Positions 7,059 to 16,261 are shown, counted from the stretch's first letter. The stretch is DNA of 64,000 bases from Streptomyces diastatochromogenes (GCF_002242805.1 NZ_MCGQ01000044.1:1-64000); one strand, 5' to 3'. The notes: generated by a model from the sequence alone, not told the origin. Made by a program: numbers and translations.

Positions 7059-7346
7059 ATGGCCTACGAGATTCCGGTGACACAAGCCAGGGCTGAGCTC
7101 GCCGACCTGATCAACCGGGTGGTGTACGGCGGTGAGCGCGTCGTCGTGACCCGGCACGGCAAGCCGCTGGTCGCGCTGGTCTCGGCCGCGGATCTGGAGC
7201 GGCTCGACGCCCTCGACTCCCTCGACGAGCCGGCCGAGGAGCAGGTGGTCACCTCGGTGTCCCGCGTCCGCGAGGTCACGCCCGCGGCCCAGGAGCGGCA
7301 GCGCTTCGGGATCGCGGCCGAGCATCGGGGGCCCGGCGTCTCGTAG
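7059..7346 (+). CDS. Phd/YefM-family antitoxin-like protein, no adjacent toxin
   Basis: 95 residues. The N-terminal Phd/YefM fold is clear: YEIPVTQARAELADLINRV, then GGERVVVTRHGKPLVALVSAADLERL. These proteins bind their own promoter and neutralise a toxin with their C-terminal tail (here about residues 55-95, polar and acidic). No toxin ORF (Doc, YoeB or PIN type) follows: the next gene downstream is ureA after 221 bases, and upstream is the divergent clpP-like gene. It may act as an orphan regulator or antitoxin. The gene appears leaderless. Phd antitoxins are normally ClpP substrates, which makes the divergent inactive ClpP paralogue an intriguing neighbour. Confidence 0.85.
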   Translation: MAYEIPVTQARAELADLINRVVYGGERVVVTRHGKPLVALVSAADLERLDALDSLDEPAEEQVVTSVSRVREVTPAAQERQRFGIAAEHRGPGVS

Positions 7347-7395
7347 CCGGGTATGCGCGCGCCTATCGCGCGGTCATGTGTTGATCAAGGTCCGG

Positions 7396-7411
7396 TTAAC
7401 GTCGTTGAAAC
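7396..7411 (+). promoter_or_regulatory. GlnR-box-like site upstream of ureA
   Basis: TTAAC-GTCGTT-GAAAC matches the actinobacterial GlnR consensus gTnAC-n6-GaAAC at 9 of 10 defined or semi-defined positions, with correct 6-base spacing. It lies 157 bases before ureA. In S. coelicolor ureA is, as I recall, a GlnR target, so nitrogen control of this operon is expected. A TAGCCT hexamer at 7422-7427 could be the -10 of the promoter. Confidence 0.6.
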
Positions 7412-7567
7412 TCCGGCGAACTAGCCTGCCGATCCACGCCACCAGGGGTTTTTCTGCCCACGTTGATCACGTTCGGGCAAATTTGTCTGTGTGTTACATC
7501 TATCCCGTTGTGGTGGCTGCGGCAACCGGACCCCGCACGGTCCGGAGCAAGGACTGTGAGGTGGGAC

Positions 7568-7870
7568 GTGCAACTGACCCCGCACGAGCAAGAGAGGCTG
7601 CTGATCCATGTGGCAGCCGATGTGGCCGAGAAGCGCAGGGCCCGTGGCCTCAGGCTCAACCACCCCGAAGCGGTCGCCCTCATCACGTCGCACATCCTCG
7701 AGGGAGCGCGTGACGGCCGTACTGTCGCCGAGCTGATGTCCTCCGGTCGCAAGCTCCTCACCAGGGACGACGTCATGGACGGGGTCCCGGAGATGATCCA
7801 CGACGTACAGGTCGAGGCCACCTTCCCGGACGGCACCAAGCTCGTCACCGTCCACGAACCGATCATCTGA
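7568..7870 (+). CDS. ureA: Urease gamma subunit
   Basis: 100 residues, standard UreA length, forming the small subunit of the cytoplasmic nickel urease that hydrolyses urea to ammonia and carbamate. Diagnostic stretches: [38 protein letters not shown] and the C-terminal [14 protein letters not shown]. The GTG at 7568 was chosen because it makes the protein begin (M)QLTPHEQ as in the family and follows a GAGGTGGG ribosome site; an earlier in-frame start would add 35 non-homologous residues. First gene of ureABCFGD, 10 bases ahead of ureB. Confidence 0.96.
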   Translation: MQLTPHEQERLLIHVAADVAEKRRARGLRLNHPEAVALITSHILEGARDGRTVAELMSSGRKLLTRDDVMDGVPEMIHDVQVEATFPDGTKLVTVHEPII

Positions 7871-7880
7871 GGGGGCCGCG

Positions 7881-8192
7881 ATGATTCCCGGAGAGGTTCT
7901 TTTCGCGGACGGCCCGGTCGTCTACAACGAGGGCCGCGAGGTCACCACGCTGACCGTCCTCAACGCCGCCGACCGGCCCGTCCAGGTCGGCTCCCACTAC
8001 CACTTCGCCGAGGCCAACCCCGGCCTGGAGTTCGACCGGACCGTCGCGCACGGCAAGCGGCTGAACATCGCCGCCGGCACCGCCGTACGCTTCGAGCCCG
8101 GCATCCCCGTCGCCGTCGAACTCGTCCCCCTCGCCGGCGCCCGGATCGTGCCCGGACTGCGCGGCGAGACCGGAGGTGCCCTCGATGCCTGA
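7881..8192 (+). CDS. ureB: Urease beta subunit
   Basis: 103 residues with the UreB landmarks: [12 protein letters not shown] at the start, [26 protein letters not shown], and [11 protein letters not shown]. It packs against UreA and UreC in the urease trimer and does not carry the active site. It has a GGGGGCC-type RBS in the ureA end and its last codons overlap the ureC start by 8 bases, indicating translational coupling. Confidence 0.96.
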   Translation: MIPGEVLFADGPVVYNEGREVTTLTVLNAADRPVQVGSHYHFAEANPGLEFDRTVAHGKRLNIAAGTAVRFEPGIPVAVELVPLAGARIVPGLRGETGGALDA

Positions 8193-9906
8193 GATCTCCC
8201 GCGCCGCCTACGCCGACCTGTTCGGCCCCACCACCGGCGACCGCATCCGGCTCGCCGACACCGACCTGCTGATCGAGATCGAGGAGGACCGCTCCGGCGG
8301 CCCCGGGCTCGCCGGTGACGAGGCGGTCTTCGGCGGTGGCAAGGTCATCCGCGAGTCCATGGGCCAGTCGCGTGCCACGCGCGCGGACGGCACCCCCGAC
8401 ACGGTCATCACCGGTGTCGTCATCGTCGACCACTGGGGGATCGTCAAGGCCGACGTCGGCATCCGCGACGGCCGGATCACCGGCATCGGCAAGGCGGGCA
8501 ACCCCGACACGATGGACGGGGTCCATCCGGATCTGGTCATCGGTCCGGAGACCGAGGTCATCGCGGGCAACGGGCGCATCCTGACCGCCGGCGCCATCGA
8601 CGCGCACGTCCACTTCATCTGCCCGCAGATCGCCGACGAGGCGCTCGCCTCCGGCGTCACCACCCTGGTCGGCGGCGGCACCGGACCGGCCGAGGGCTCC
8701 AAGGCGACCACCGTGACGCCCGGTCCCTGGCACCTGGCCCGGATGCTGGAGGCGATGGAGCAGTACCCGCTCAACATCGGCTTCCTCGGCAAGGGCAACA
8801 CCGTCTCGCACGAGGCGATGCTCTCCCAGATCCGCGGCGGCGCCCTGGGCCTCAAGCTGCACGAGGACTGGGGGTCCACCCCGGCCGTCATCGACGCGTC
8901 CCTGACCGTCGCCGAGCGCACCGGCATCCAGGTCGCCATCCACACCGACACCCTCAACGAGGCCGGTTTCGTCGGCGACACCCTCGCCGCGATCGCCGGC
9001 CGGGGCATCCACGCGTACCACACCGAGGGCGCCGGCGGCGGGCACGCGCCGGACATCATGACCGTGGTCTCCGAGCCGCACGTGCTGCCCAGTTCGACCA
9101 ACCCGACGCGGCCGTACACCGTCAACACCGCCGAGGAACACCTCGACATGCTGATGGTGTGCCACCACCTCAACCCGGCCGTCCCCGAGGACCTGGCGTT
9201 CGCCGAGTCCCGGATCCGGCCGTCCACCATCGGCGCGGAGGACGTCCTCCACGACCTCGGCGCGATCTCGATCATCTCCTCCGACTCCCAGGCCATGGGC
9301 CGGGTCGGCGAGGTCATCCTGCGCACCTGGCAGACCGCGCACGTGATGAAGCGGCGGCGGGGCGCGCTGCCCGGCGACGGGCAGGCGGACAACCGGCGGG
9401 TACGGCGGTACGTCGCCAAGTACACGATCAACCCGGCGCTCGCCCAGGGCCTGGCCCGCGAGGTCGGTTCCGTCGAGACCGGCAAGCTCGCCGACCTGGT
9501 GCTGTGGGAGCCCGCGTTCTTCGGGGTCAAGCCGCACCTCGTCATCAAGGGCGGCCAGATCGCGTACGCGCAGATGGGTGACGCCAACGCCTCCATCCCG
9601 ACGCCGCAGCCGATCCTGCCGCGGCCGATGTACGGGGCGATCGGCCGGGCACCGGCCGCCAACTCGTTCAACTTCGTGGCACCGCTGGCCATCGAGGACG
9701 GGCTGCCGGAGCGCCTTCAGCTGGGCAAGCGCTTCGTCGCCATCGACTCGACGCGCGGGGTGACCAAGGCGGACATGCGGGAGAACGACGCGCGTCCCCA
9801 GGTGCGGGTCGACCCCGACAGCTTCGCCGTGCACATCGACGGCGAGCTGGTCGAGGCGGCACCGGCCGCCGAACTGCCCATGGCCCAGCGCTACTTCCTC
9901 TTCTGA
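8185..9906 (+). CDS. ureC: Urease alpha subunit
   Basis: 573-residue catalytic subunit. All active-site residues are visible: HVHFICPQ with the two nickel-binding His (about 141 and 143), [10 protein letters not shown] with the carbamylated Lys (about 224), [10 protein letters not shown] (His ~253), [15 protein letters not shown] (His ~279), the mobile-flap [22 protein letters not shown] with catalytic His, and [11 protein letters not shown] with the nickel Asp (~367). The ATG at 8185 follows GGAGGTG by a proper spacing; the GTG at 8176 is part of that ribosome site and is rejected. It overlaps ureB by 8 bases and ureF by one (TGATG). Confidence 0.97.
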   Translation: MPEISRAAYADLFGPTTGDRIRLADTDLLIEIEEDRSGGPGLAGDEAVFGGGKVIRESMGQSRATRADGTPDTVITGVVIVDHWGIVKADVGIRDGRITGIGKAGNPDTMDGVHPDLVIGPETEVIAGNGRILTAGAIDAHVHFICPQIADEALASGVTTLVGGGTGPAEGSKATTVTPGPWHLARMLEAMEQYPLNIGFLGKGNTVSHEAMLSQIRGGALGLKLHEDWGSTPAVIDASLTVAERTGIQVAIHTDTLNEAGFVGDTLAAIAGRGIHAYHTEGAGGGHAPDIMTVVSEPHVLPSSTNPTRPYTVNTAEEHLDMLMVCHHLNPAVPEDLAFAESRIRPSTIGAEDVLHDLGAISIISSDSQAMGRVGEVILRTWQTAHVMKRRRGALPGDGQADNRRVRRYVAKYTINPALAQGLAREVGSVETGKLADLVLWEPAFFGVKPHLVIKGGQIAYAQMGDANASIPTPQPILPRPMYGAIGRAPAANSFNFVAPLAIEDGLPERLQLGKRFVAIDSTRGVTKADMRENDARPQVRVDPDSFAVHIDGELVEAAPAAELPMAQRYFLF

Positions 9907-10580
9907 TGTCCAGGGCAGCACTGCTCGTCCTGGCCGACGGCCGCTTCCCCGCCGGAGGGCATGCGCACTCCGGCGGGGCGGAGGCCGCTGTCAAGGCGGG
10001 CCGGATCACCTCCGCCGCGAGCCTGGAGGACTTCTGCCGGGGCCGGCTGCACACCGCCGGGCTGGTCGCGGGCGCGCTGGCGGCCGCCGCCGCCCTCGGC
10101 GTCGAGCCCCGGGAGCTGGACGCGGCCGCGGACGCCCGTACGCCCTCGCCCGCGCTGCGGGGCGCCGCGCGCAGGCTCGGCCGGCAGCTGATGCGGGCCG
10201 CCCGGGCGAGCTGGCCGTCGGCCGAACTCGACGCGCTGGCAGGGGAGTTCCCCAAGGGTGCCCATCAGCCGGTCGTGCTCGGGGTGGCGGCGAGGGCGGC
10301 CGGTCTCGGCCCCGCGGATGCCGCGTACTGCGCCGCGTACGAGAGCGTGAGCGGGCCGGCGACTGCCACCGTGCGGTTGCTGAGCCTCGACCCGTTCGAC
10401 GCGACGGGGGTTCTGGCCCGGTTGGCTCCGGAGCTGGATCGCGTCGCGGATGCGGCGGTGGAGGCGGCGCGAAGGGTGCTCGACGAGGGTGTCGATGCGC
10501 TGCCTGCGGCTTCGGGGCCCGTGCTGGAGATCGGCGCGGAGTGGCATGCCGCCTGGCCCGTGCGCCTGTTCGCGTCATAG
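9906..10580 (+). CDS. ureF: Urease accessory protein UreF
   Basis: 224 residues. UreF gates GTP hydrolysis by UreG while nickel is inserted into apo-urease. The N-terminus shows the family signature LADGRFPAGGHAHSGGAEAAV, and the protein is otherwise alpha-helical (many Ala/Leu heptad-like stretches) with AHQPVVLGVAARAAGL near the middle. Its ATG shares an A with the ureC TGA, so coupling is tight. The C-terminus is followed by an 81-base gap before ureG, the widest gap in the operon. Confidence 0.93.
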   Translation: MSRAALLVLADGRFPAGGHAHSGGAEAAVKAGRITSAASLEDFCRGRLHTAGLVAGALAAAAALGVEPRELDAAADARTPSPALRGAARRLGRQLMRAARASWPSAELDALAGEFPKGAHQPVVLGVAARAAGLGPADAAYCAAYESVSGPATATVRLLSLDPFDATGVLARLAPELDRVADAAVEAARRVLDEGVDALPAASGPVLEIGAEWHAAWPVRLFAS

Positions 10581-10661
10581 ATCTTCCCACCCACCCGCCC
10601 GACTCGGTTGGGCAACGAGTGGCCGTCCCCAGACTCAGCCTCTCAACCATTGGAGCCGTAC

Positions 10662-11339
10662 ATGCACCTCGACCACACCCACCACGGCCCCGCCGCCGTC
10701 AGCGCGGACGCTCATCGACCCGACGGAACCCGCCGTGCGCTGCGCATCGGGCTCGGCGGGCCCGTCGGGTCCGGTAAGACCGCGACCGTCGCCGCCCTGT
10801 GCCGGGCCCTGCGCGACGAGCTGTCCCTCGCCGTCGTCACGAACGACATCTACACGCGCGAAGACGCCGAGTTCCTGCTCCGCGAGGCCGTGCTGCCGCC
10901 CGAGCGGATCACGGCCGTGGAGACCGGCGCGTGCCCGCACACCGCGATCCGCGACGACATCTCCGCCAACCTCGAGGCCGTGGAGGACCTGGAGGACGAG
11001 GTCGGGCCGCTGGACCTGATCCTCGTGGAGTCCGGCGGGGACAATCTCACCGCCACCTTCTCCAAGGGGCTCGTGGACGCGCAGATCTTCGTGATCGACG
11101 TCGCCGGCGGCGACGACATCCCGCGCAAGGGCGGACCCGGCGTCACCACCGCCGACCTGCTCGTCGTCAACAAGACCGACCTCGCGCCGTACGTCGGCTC
11201 CGACCTCGCCCGGATGGCCGCCGACGCCAAGGCGCAGCGGGCCGAACTCCCGGTCGTCTTCCAGTCGTTGCGCGCGGAGCCCGGAGTCACGGACGTGGCG
11301 GCGTGGGTGCGGGGGCGGCTCACCGCGTGGGCGGCATGA
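10662..11339 (+). CDS. ureG: Urease accessory GTPase UreG
   Basis: 225-residue SIMIBI-class GTPase that delivers nickel to urease. Motifs: P-loop [25 protein letters not shown], the metal-binding [13 protein letters not shown] (Cys-Pro-His), [13 protein letters not shown], and the specificity loop [10 protein letters not shown] short His-rich N-terminus ([10 protein letters not shown]) precedes the GTPase, as in many bacteria, and could bind nickel; no ureE gene is present, so this tail may partly substitute. The ATG at 10662 has TGGAG eight bases upstream. The stop overlaps the ureD start (ATGA). Confidence 0.96.
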   Translation: MHLDHTHHGPAAVSADAHRPDGTRRALRIGLGGPVGSGKTATVAALCRALRDELSLAVVTNDIYTREDAEFLLREAVLPPERITAVETGACPHTAIRDDISANLEAVEDLEDEVGPLDLILVESGGDNLTATFSKGLVDAQIFVIDVAGGDDIPRKGGPGVTTADLLVVNKTDLAPYVGSDLARMAADAKAQRAELPVVFQSLRAEPGVTDVAAWVRGRLTAWAA

Positions 11340-12094
11340 CGGCGACCGGCGTCCGGGCGCAGGCGCGGATCGTCGCCCGTGCCGACGGACGCGGCGGCAC
11401 GGCGCTGCCCGTGCTGGACGGCGAGGGTCCGCTGGCGCTGCGCCGCACCCGGGCCGGCGGCGACGAGGCGCGGGTGATGGTCGTCGGCGCGATGAGCGGC
11501 CCGCTCGGCGGCGACCGCTTCTCGCTGGACACGCGGGTGGAGGAGGGCGCCCGGTTGCACGTCGGGTCGGCCGCCGCCACCATCGCGCTCCCGGGGCAGG
11601 CGAAGGGCGAGGCGCACTACGACGTACGGCTCGACGTGGCCGACGGCGGCGAGCTGCGCTGGCTGCCCGAGCAGCTGATCTCGGCCGGCGGCAGCGACCT
11701 GTACGTCACCACCCGGGCCGAACTCGCCGCCGGGGCACGGCTCGTGCTGCGCGAGGAGCAGGTGCTCGGGCGGGTCGGGGAGGAACCCGGGCGGCTCACC
11801 AGCCGGCTCACGGTGCGGGTCGCGGGCCGGACCGTGCTGGACCAGCAGCTGTCCTGCGGGCCCGGGGCGCCGGGCGGCTGGGACGGGCCCGCCGTGCTCG
11901 CCGGACACCGGTCGGTGGGCCAACTGGTCGTCGTACGGCCCGAGTTCGCCGAGCAGCCGGTGGCGGCGCGGATGCTGGGGGAGTGCGCCGCGCTGGTTCC
12001 GCTCGCGGGACCCGCCGTACTCGTCAGCGCCGTGGCCCCCGACGCGCTCGCGCTGCGGCGGCTGCTGGACGACGCGCTGACCCGGTTGGCCTGA
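11336..12094 (+). CDS. ureD: Urease accessory protein UreD
   Basis: 252 residues. UreD (UreH) is the scaffold that binds apo-urease together with UreF-UreG. Features: [40 protein letters not shown] in the N-terminal half, [16 protein letters not shown] in the middle, and a beta-rich layout. The start overlaps the ureG stop as ATGA. It is the last gene of the operon; about 146 bases separate it from tap. Absence of ureE between ureC and ureF is normal for actinobacteria. Confidence 0.92.
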   Translation: MTATGVRAQARIVARADGRGGTALPVLDGEGPLALRRTRAGGDEARVMVVGAMSGPLGGDRFSLDTRVEEGARLHVGSAAATIALPGQAKGEAHYDVRLDVADGGELRWLPEQLISAGGSDLYVTTRAELAAGARLVLREEQVLGRVGEEPGRLTSRLTVRVAGRTVLDQQLSCGPGAPGGWDGPAVLAGHRSVGQLVVVRPEFAEQPVAARMLGECAALVPLAGPAVLVSAVAPDALALRRLLDDALTRLA

Positions 12095-12240
12095 AATGGC
12101 GCATGCCCCGCTCAGCGGGACGTGATCGTCCGTTTATCGGATTGGTAAAGAAACGTCTGCGACCCCTGTTCTCAGACGGCTCACAGCCGAGAGGATCCCC
12201 GCCTGACCACTTGTAGAACTGTGTTGGGGGAGGGGCCCAC

Positions 12241-13836
12241 TTGAGGGACAACAGACCGAAGAGCCGCCTGCTGGCGCTCGGCTCGGCCGGAGCACTCGTC
12301 ACCGCGACCCTGATAGCCGGCGCGGTGTCGGCACCCGCGGCCAGCGCCGACAGCCGCCACGGACAGGATCGCGAGGCCAGGGGCGCCGCGATCGCCGCCG
12401 CCCGCGCCGCCAAGGCCGGCATCGACTGGCAGGACTGCCCCGCCGACTGGGGCCTGGAGAAGCCCATCAAGTGCGGCTGGGTCTCCGTACCGCTCGACTA
12501 CGCCAAGCCGTACGGCAAGCAGATCAAGCTCGCCGTCGACCGCATCGGCAACACGGGGACCGCCGAGGAGCGCCAGGGCGCCCTCGTCTACAACCCGGGC
12601 GGTCCCGGCGGCTCCGGGCTGCGCTTCCCGCGCCGGGTCGTCACCAAGAACGCCATCTGGGCGAACGTGGCGAAGGCCTACGACTTCGTGGGCTTCGACC
12701 CGCGCGGCGTCGGCCACTCCGCGCCCATCTCCTGCGTCGACCCGCAGGAGTTCGTCAAGGCACCCAAGGTCGACCCGGTCCCGGACACCGAGGCCGACAA
12801 GACCGCGCAGCGCAAGCTGGCCCGCGAGTACGCCGAGGGCTGCGCCGAGCGCAGCGGCGCCATGCTGCCCCACATGACCACGCCGAACACCGCCCGCGAC
12901 CTGGACGTCATCCGTGCCGCGCTGGGCGAGAAGAAGCTCAACTACCTCGGCGTCTCCTACGGCACCTACCTCGGCGCCGTCTACGGCACCCTCTTCCCGG
13001 GTCACCTGCGCCGCATGATCGTGGACAGCGTGGTCAACCCCTCCCGCGAGAACATCTGGTACCAGGCCAACCTGGAGCAGGACATCGCCTTCGAGGGCCG
13101 CTGGAAGGACTGGGAGGACTGGGTCGCCGCGAACGACGCCGCCTTCCACCTCGGCACCACCCGCGCCGACGTCCAGGCGAAGTGGCTCGAACTGCGCGCC
13201 ACGGCGAAGAAGAACCCCCTCGGCGGGGTCGTCGGCCCGGCCGAGCTGATCTCCTTCTTCCAGAGCGCCCCGTACTACGACTCCTCGTGGGTGCCGGTGG
13301 CGACGGCCTTCAGCAAGTACGTCGCCGGTGACACCCAGGCGCTCGTCGACGCGGCCGCCCCCGACCTGTCGGACACGGCGGGCAACATCAGCGCCGAGAA
13401 CGGCAACGCCGTCTACACCGCCGTCGAGTGCGCCGACGCCAAGTGGCCCACCAGTTGGCGCAAGTGGGACCGGGACAACACCCGGCTCAACAAGGACTAC
13501 CCGTTCATGACCTGGGCCAACGCCTGGATGAACCTGCCCTGCGCCACCTGGCCGACGAAGCAGCTGACCCCGGTGGACGTCAAGACCCACCGAGGCCTGC
13601 CGCAGGTGCTGATCGTGCAGTCCACGCGTGACGCGGCGACCCCGTACCCGGGCGCCGTCGAGCTGCACCAGCGCTTCAAGGGCTCCCGCCTGATCACCGA
13701 GAAGGACGCGGGCTCCCACGGCGTCACCAGCCTGGTCAACCCCTGCATCAACGAGCGGGTCGACAACTACCTGATCAACGGCAAGCTGGACACCGCCGAC
13801 GTGACCTGCGCGCCGCACGCGACGCCCAAGCCGTAA
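12241..13836 (+). CDS. tap: Secreted tripeptidyl aminopeptidase (alpha/beta hydrolase, S33)
   Basis: 531-residue exported serine peptidase removing tripeptides from protein N-termini. A signal peptide (residues 1-37, LVTATLIAGAVSAPAASA) precedes an alpha/beta-hydrolase domain: YNPGGPGGSG oxyanion loop (~120-129), FDPRGVGHSAP, nucleophile GVSYGTYLG, and a C-terminal TAP-like part with the Asp in QSTRDAATPY and His in DAGSHGVTS. The overall sequence closely follows my memory of Streptomyces Tap. TTG is used as the start: it lies 5 bases after GGGGGAGGGG, and no ATG or GTG exists near the signal peptide. A strong terminator follows. Confidence 0.94.
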   Translation: MRDNRPKSRLLALGSAGALVTATLIAGAVSAPAASADSRHGQDREARGAAIAAARAAKAGIDWQDCPADWGLEKPIKCGWVSVPLDYAKPYGKQIKLAVDRIGNTGTAEERQGALVYNPGGPGGSGLRFPRRVVTKNAIWANVAKAYDFVGFDPRGVGHSAPISCVDPQEFVKAPKVDPVPDTEADKTAQRKLAREYAEGCAERSGAMLPHMTTPNTARDLDVIRAALGEKKLNYLGVSYGTYLGAVYGTLFPGHLRRMIVDSVVNPSRENIWYQANLEQDIAFEGRWKDWEDWVAANDAAFHLGTTRADVQAKWLELRATAKKNPLGGVVGPAELISFFQSAPYYDSSWVPVATAFSKYVAGDTQALVDAAAPDLSDTAGNISAENGNAVYTAVECADAKWPTSWRKWDRDNTRLNKDYPFMTWANAWMNLPCATWPTKQLTPVDVKTHRGLPQVLIVQSTRDAATPYPGAVELHQRFKGSRLITEKDAGSHGVTSLVNPCINERVDNYLINGKLDTADVTCAPHATPKP

Positions 13837-13856
13837 CCCCTCCGGTACGGCGACGA

Positions 13857-13883
13857 GGGGCGGCCGGACACTCCGGCCGCCCC
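13857..13883. terminator. 12-bp bidirectional terminator between tap and the epimerase gene
   Basis: GGGGCGGCCGGA (13857-13868) pairs perfectly with TCCGGCCGCCCC (13872-13883) around a 3-base loop, 20 bases after the tap stop and 4 bases from the convergent gene's stop. Confidence 0.9.
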
Positions 13884-13887
13884 TTCG

Positions 13888-14916
13888 TCATGCCCCCGCC
13901 AGCCAGGCGTCCTCGGCCGCGTAGTCGAAGAGGTCGGGATACACCCGCGCCAGCAGCGGGAAGCACTCCCGCCAGTCGCCCTCGGCGAGGCGACGACGCA
14001 GCCACTCGACCGTCTCCGGCAGGCTGTCCTGGTACGACACCACCGGCCGGTAGCCCAGTTCCTGCTCGGCGGCGGACATGTCGCAGACCATCGGCAGTGG
14101 CACCGACCAGGGAGTTTGGCCGACCGCTCCGCCGGGCGGCGGGCCGTCCACGAGCGTGGTCTCCGGCTCCACACCCATGACCGCGTCGACCGCCGCCCCG
14201 ATCCCGGCCACCGTCGGCGCCTGCGGATCACAGGCGTTGAGTACCCGGGACCCCGGCCGGCCCGCCGCCAGCCGGACCAGTTCGGCGATGTTCCGGGCGC
14301 TCGCCGGATGGAAACGGCTCTCCCCGCCGTACGCGAGCACCCGCCCGCCCCGCCCGTCCAGATGCCGCTTCACGAAGTACAGCTCGCGGGGGAGCGGACT
14401 GTACGGCCCGTGCACCGCACCGGCCCGCAGCACGGTCGTCGGCAACTCCTCGCCCTTCGCGAGCAGTTCACGCTCCAGGGCCGCCTTGCGGGTGCTGTAG
14501 GTCGCCTCGCCCGGCGCCACCGTCGGCTGCGTCTCCGCGACCGGCACCGGGTAGGCCGGGAAGCCGTCGGGCTCGCCCTGGGTGTCGAAGCCACGCCCCT
14601 TGTCGTCCTCGTACACCGACACGCTGGAGATCACGACCGCCGAGCCGATCCGGTCGGCGAGGGCCGTCAGCTGACGTGCGTGCCCGGCGCCGTACGCGAC
14701 CAGGTCGACCACCAGATCGCAGCCGTCGCCCACCACGGCCGCGAGCGCCCCGTCGTCGGAACGGTCCAGCCGGACCGCCCGCACCCCCTCGCCCCACGAC
14801 TCGTCCCGGCCACCGCCCCGCGAGGCGGCCGTCACCTCCCAGCCGTCCCGTGCCAGTGCCGCCACCGCCGGACGGCCGATCTGTCCGCTCGCCCCGATCA
14901 CCACAGCCCGTTTCAT
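13888..14916 (-). CDS. NAD(P)-dependent epimerase/dehydratase-like protein (SDR)
   Basis: 342 residues with an extended short-chain dehydrogenase fold: the nucleotide-binding GASGQIGRPAVAAL at residues 8-21, VVDLVAYGAGHARQL, VISSVSVYED, and a YSTRKAALE segment where Tyr and Lys match the YxxxK catalytic pair. The substrate is unknown; proteins of this type act on sugar nucleotides or isoflavone-like substrates. The gene converges on tap and is followed, 56 bases upstream, by the PlsC-like gene on the same strand, with which it may or may not be co-transcribed. Confidence 0.82.
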   Translation of the reverse strand: MKRAVVIGASGQIGRPAVAALARDGWEVTAASRGGGRDESWGEGVRAVRLDRSDDGALAAVVGDGCDLVVDLVAYGAGHARQLTALADRIGSAVVISSVSVYEDDKGRGFDTQGEPDGFPAYPVPVAETQPTVAPGEATYSTRKAALERELLAKGEELPTTVLRAGAVHGPYSPLPRELYFVKRHLDGRGGRVLAYGGESRFHPASARNIAELVRLAAGRPGSRVLNACDPQAPTVAGIGAAVDAVMGVEPETTLVDGPPPGGAVGQTPWSVPLPMVCDMSAAEQELGYRPVVSYQDSLPETVEWLRRRLAEGDWRECFPLLARVYPDLFDYAAEDAWLAGA

Positions 14917-14972
14917 GGGGCGAGCCTAGGCACGCGGCACGCCCGGCACGGAGCCGTTCTGCCGACGGCAGA

Positions 14973-15692
14973 TCAGCTGAGCGGCGCCCGCGGGAACTTG
15001 CGCTCCTTCTTCTCGGCCGCCTGCTCCGCCTTGACGACGGCCGCGTACCGGTCGACGTACTCCTGCTCGGACAGCGAGAGGATCGCGTACATGATCTCGT
15101 CGGTGATGGCCCGCAGGATGGCCTTCTCGTGCTCCATGCCGGCGTAGCGGGAGAAGTCGAGCGGCTTGCCGAAGCGGATGACGACCGGGTGGATGTTCGG
15201 AATGACCTTGCCGGGCGGCTGCGCCTCGAAGGTGCCGATCATCGCACAGGGCACGACTGGCACCCCCGCCCTGAGCGCCATGACCGCGACCCCGACCTTG
15301 CCCTTGTACAGCCGGCCGTCGTGCGAGCGGGTGCCCTCCGGGTAGATGCCCAGCAGCTCGCCCTTGCTCAGCACCCCGAGCCCCTCGCGGATCGCGGCCT
15401 GTCCCGCGTCCTTGCCGGAGCGGTCCACCGGGATCTGACCGGCGCTGCGGAAGAAGAAGGCGGTGAGGCGGCCCTTGAGGCCGGGCCCGGTGAAGTACTC
15501 CGCCTTGGCGAGGAAGGTGATGCGCCGCTTCAGGATCGCCGGCATCAGGAAGTGGTCGGAGAAGGACAGATGGTTCCCCGCGACGATCGCCGGCCCCGAC
15601 GCCGGCACGTTCTCCAGCCCCTCGATCCGGGGGCGGAAGACCAGTCTGAGCAGGGGGCCCAGCAGCACGTACTTGAGCAGGTAGTAGAACAC
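14973..15692 (-). CDS. 1-acyl-glycerol-3-phosphate acyltransferase family (PlsC-like)
   Basis: 239-residue membrane-associated acyltransferase of phospholipid synthesis. The two catalytic motifs are clear: GNHLSFSDHFLMP (HX4D, residues ~39-51) and GIYPEGTRSHDG (~113-124); VPVVPCAMIGT is the third conserved block. The N-terminal MFYYLLKYVLLGPLLRLVF is a hydrophobic anchor. The start is GTG at 15692 after AGAGGAGTGAGCC. The acyl donor and whether it acts on lysophosphatidate or another lipid cannot be told. An inverted repeat about 75 bases upstream may be its operator. Confidence 0.9.
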   Translation of the reverse strand: MFYYLLKYVLLGPLLRLVFRPRIEGLENVPASGPAIVAGNHLSFSDHFLMPAILKRRITFLAKAEYFTGPGLKGRLTAFFFRSAGQIPVDRSGKDAGQAAIREGLGVLSKGELLGIYPEGTRSHDGRLYKGKVGVAVMALRAGVPVVPCAMIGTFEAQPPGKVIPNIHPVVIRFGKPLDFSRYAGMEHEKAILRAITDEIMYAILSLSEQEYVDRYAAVVKAEQAAEKKERKFPRAPLS

Positions 15693-15765
15693 GGCTCACT
15701 CCTCTGCACCCGTGGTCATCTGCAGCCACGATCAGGCGGGCTCATGCTGACCCATTGCCGAGTTT

Positions 15766-15778
15766 ACTGATGATCAGT
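15766..15778. promoter_or_regulatory. Inverted repeat upstream of the PlsC-like gene
   Basis: ACTGA-TGA-TCAGT is a perfect 5-bp inverted repeat in an AT-richer patch. It lies 74 bases upstream of the acyltransferase start and overlaps the end of the aldehyde dehydrogenase remnant. Its form fits a TetR-type site; no regulator gene adjoins. Confidence 0.3.
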
Positions 15779-15953
15779 CAGGTTGGATCGTTACTGGGAG
15801 ATCGTTGAGGGAAGCACGGCCGCCCCGCTCCTCTCGTTGGTGGAGGGCGTTGTGCACGACGCCGATGCCGCTCTGCACGTCCCCGGCGCCGGTCCAGGCG
15901 TTCAACGCGACCGTGCCGTGGCGGAGTCCGGCGAGGACCGGGGCGAAGTACTC
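15774..15953 (-). pseudogene. Aldehyde dehydrogenase C-terminal remnant
   Basis: Reading the minus strand from 15953 gives an open frame EYFAPVLAGLRHGTVALNAW then TGAGDVQSGIGVVHNAL and ends at TGA (15774-15776). The block DVQSGIGVVHNAL is a hallmark of the C-terminal end of a family of actinobacterial aldehyde dehydrogenases, preceded there by a tryptophan/glycine-rich stretch (WGAFPG) that is deleted here. There is no start codon, and an in-frame stop precedes the remnant two codons further upstream. About 60 codons of an enzyme that is normally ~500 residues remain. Confidence 0.72.
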
Positions 15954-16207
15954 GGTGCTTCACCGACGGAGTGGTCAAGGCGCGCAGCCGGGACGTGGAC
16001 GAGGGAGTGGCGGACCTGTGCGGCGCGCTGGACGCCTCGACCAGGTCTCTGCAGAAAGCGTGCGACGAGGTCGTCTCCCGGAGTGCCCAGGGATCCACCG
16101 ACGACGATGCCGCACTGCTGCTGGTGCGCATGCACGCCTTCCCCGAGGACAGCGTGGCAGCCTGGCACACCACTGGACCTGCTTCTGGAGCTGTGGGTTC
16201 CAGGTGA
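15953..16207 (+). pseudogene. SpoIIE/PP2C-type phosphatase C-terminal remnant
   Basis: From 15953 the plus strand reads RCFTDGVVKARSRDVDEGV, then DLCGALDASTRSLQKACDEV and STDDDAALLLVRMHAFPEDS before a stop at 16205-16207. FTDGVVKAR and DDDAALLLVR are the last metal-binding blocks (TDG and DD) of SpoIIE-type PP2C phosphatases common in Streptomyces. Everything N-terminal is missing, and the upstream bases belong to the oppositely oriented aldehyde dehydrogenase remnant. A GTG at 15971 could in principle start a 78-residue peptide, but that would be only the tail of the domain. Confidence 0.72.
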
Positions 16208-16261
16208 GCGCCGCCCCGTTCTCCGCTGGTGCGACCGGTCACGCCTGCATAGCGTGATCAC

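Noticed and set aside
6021-7325. 434-residue minus-strand ORF covering the clpP region
   Set aside because: Only its last 102 codons have coding character; the rest is an alternate frame of the clpP-like gene and the antitoxin region.
7960-9921. Minus-strand ORF of 653 residues across ureC
   Set aside because: Antisense shadow of a perfectly conserved urease subunit; Arg/Gly/Asp/Val composition is typical of high-GC antisense frames and no domain is visible.
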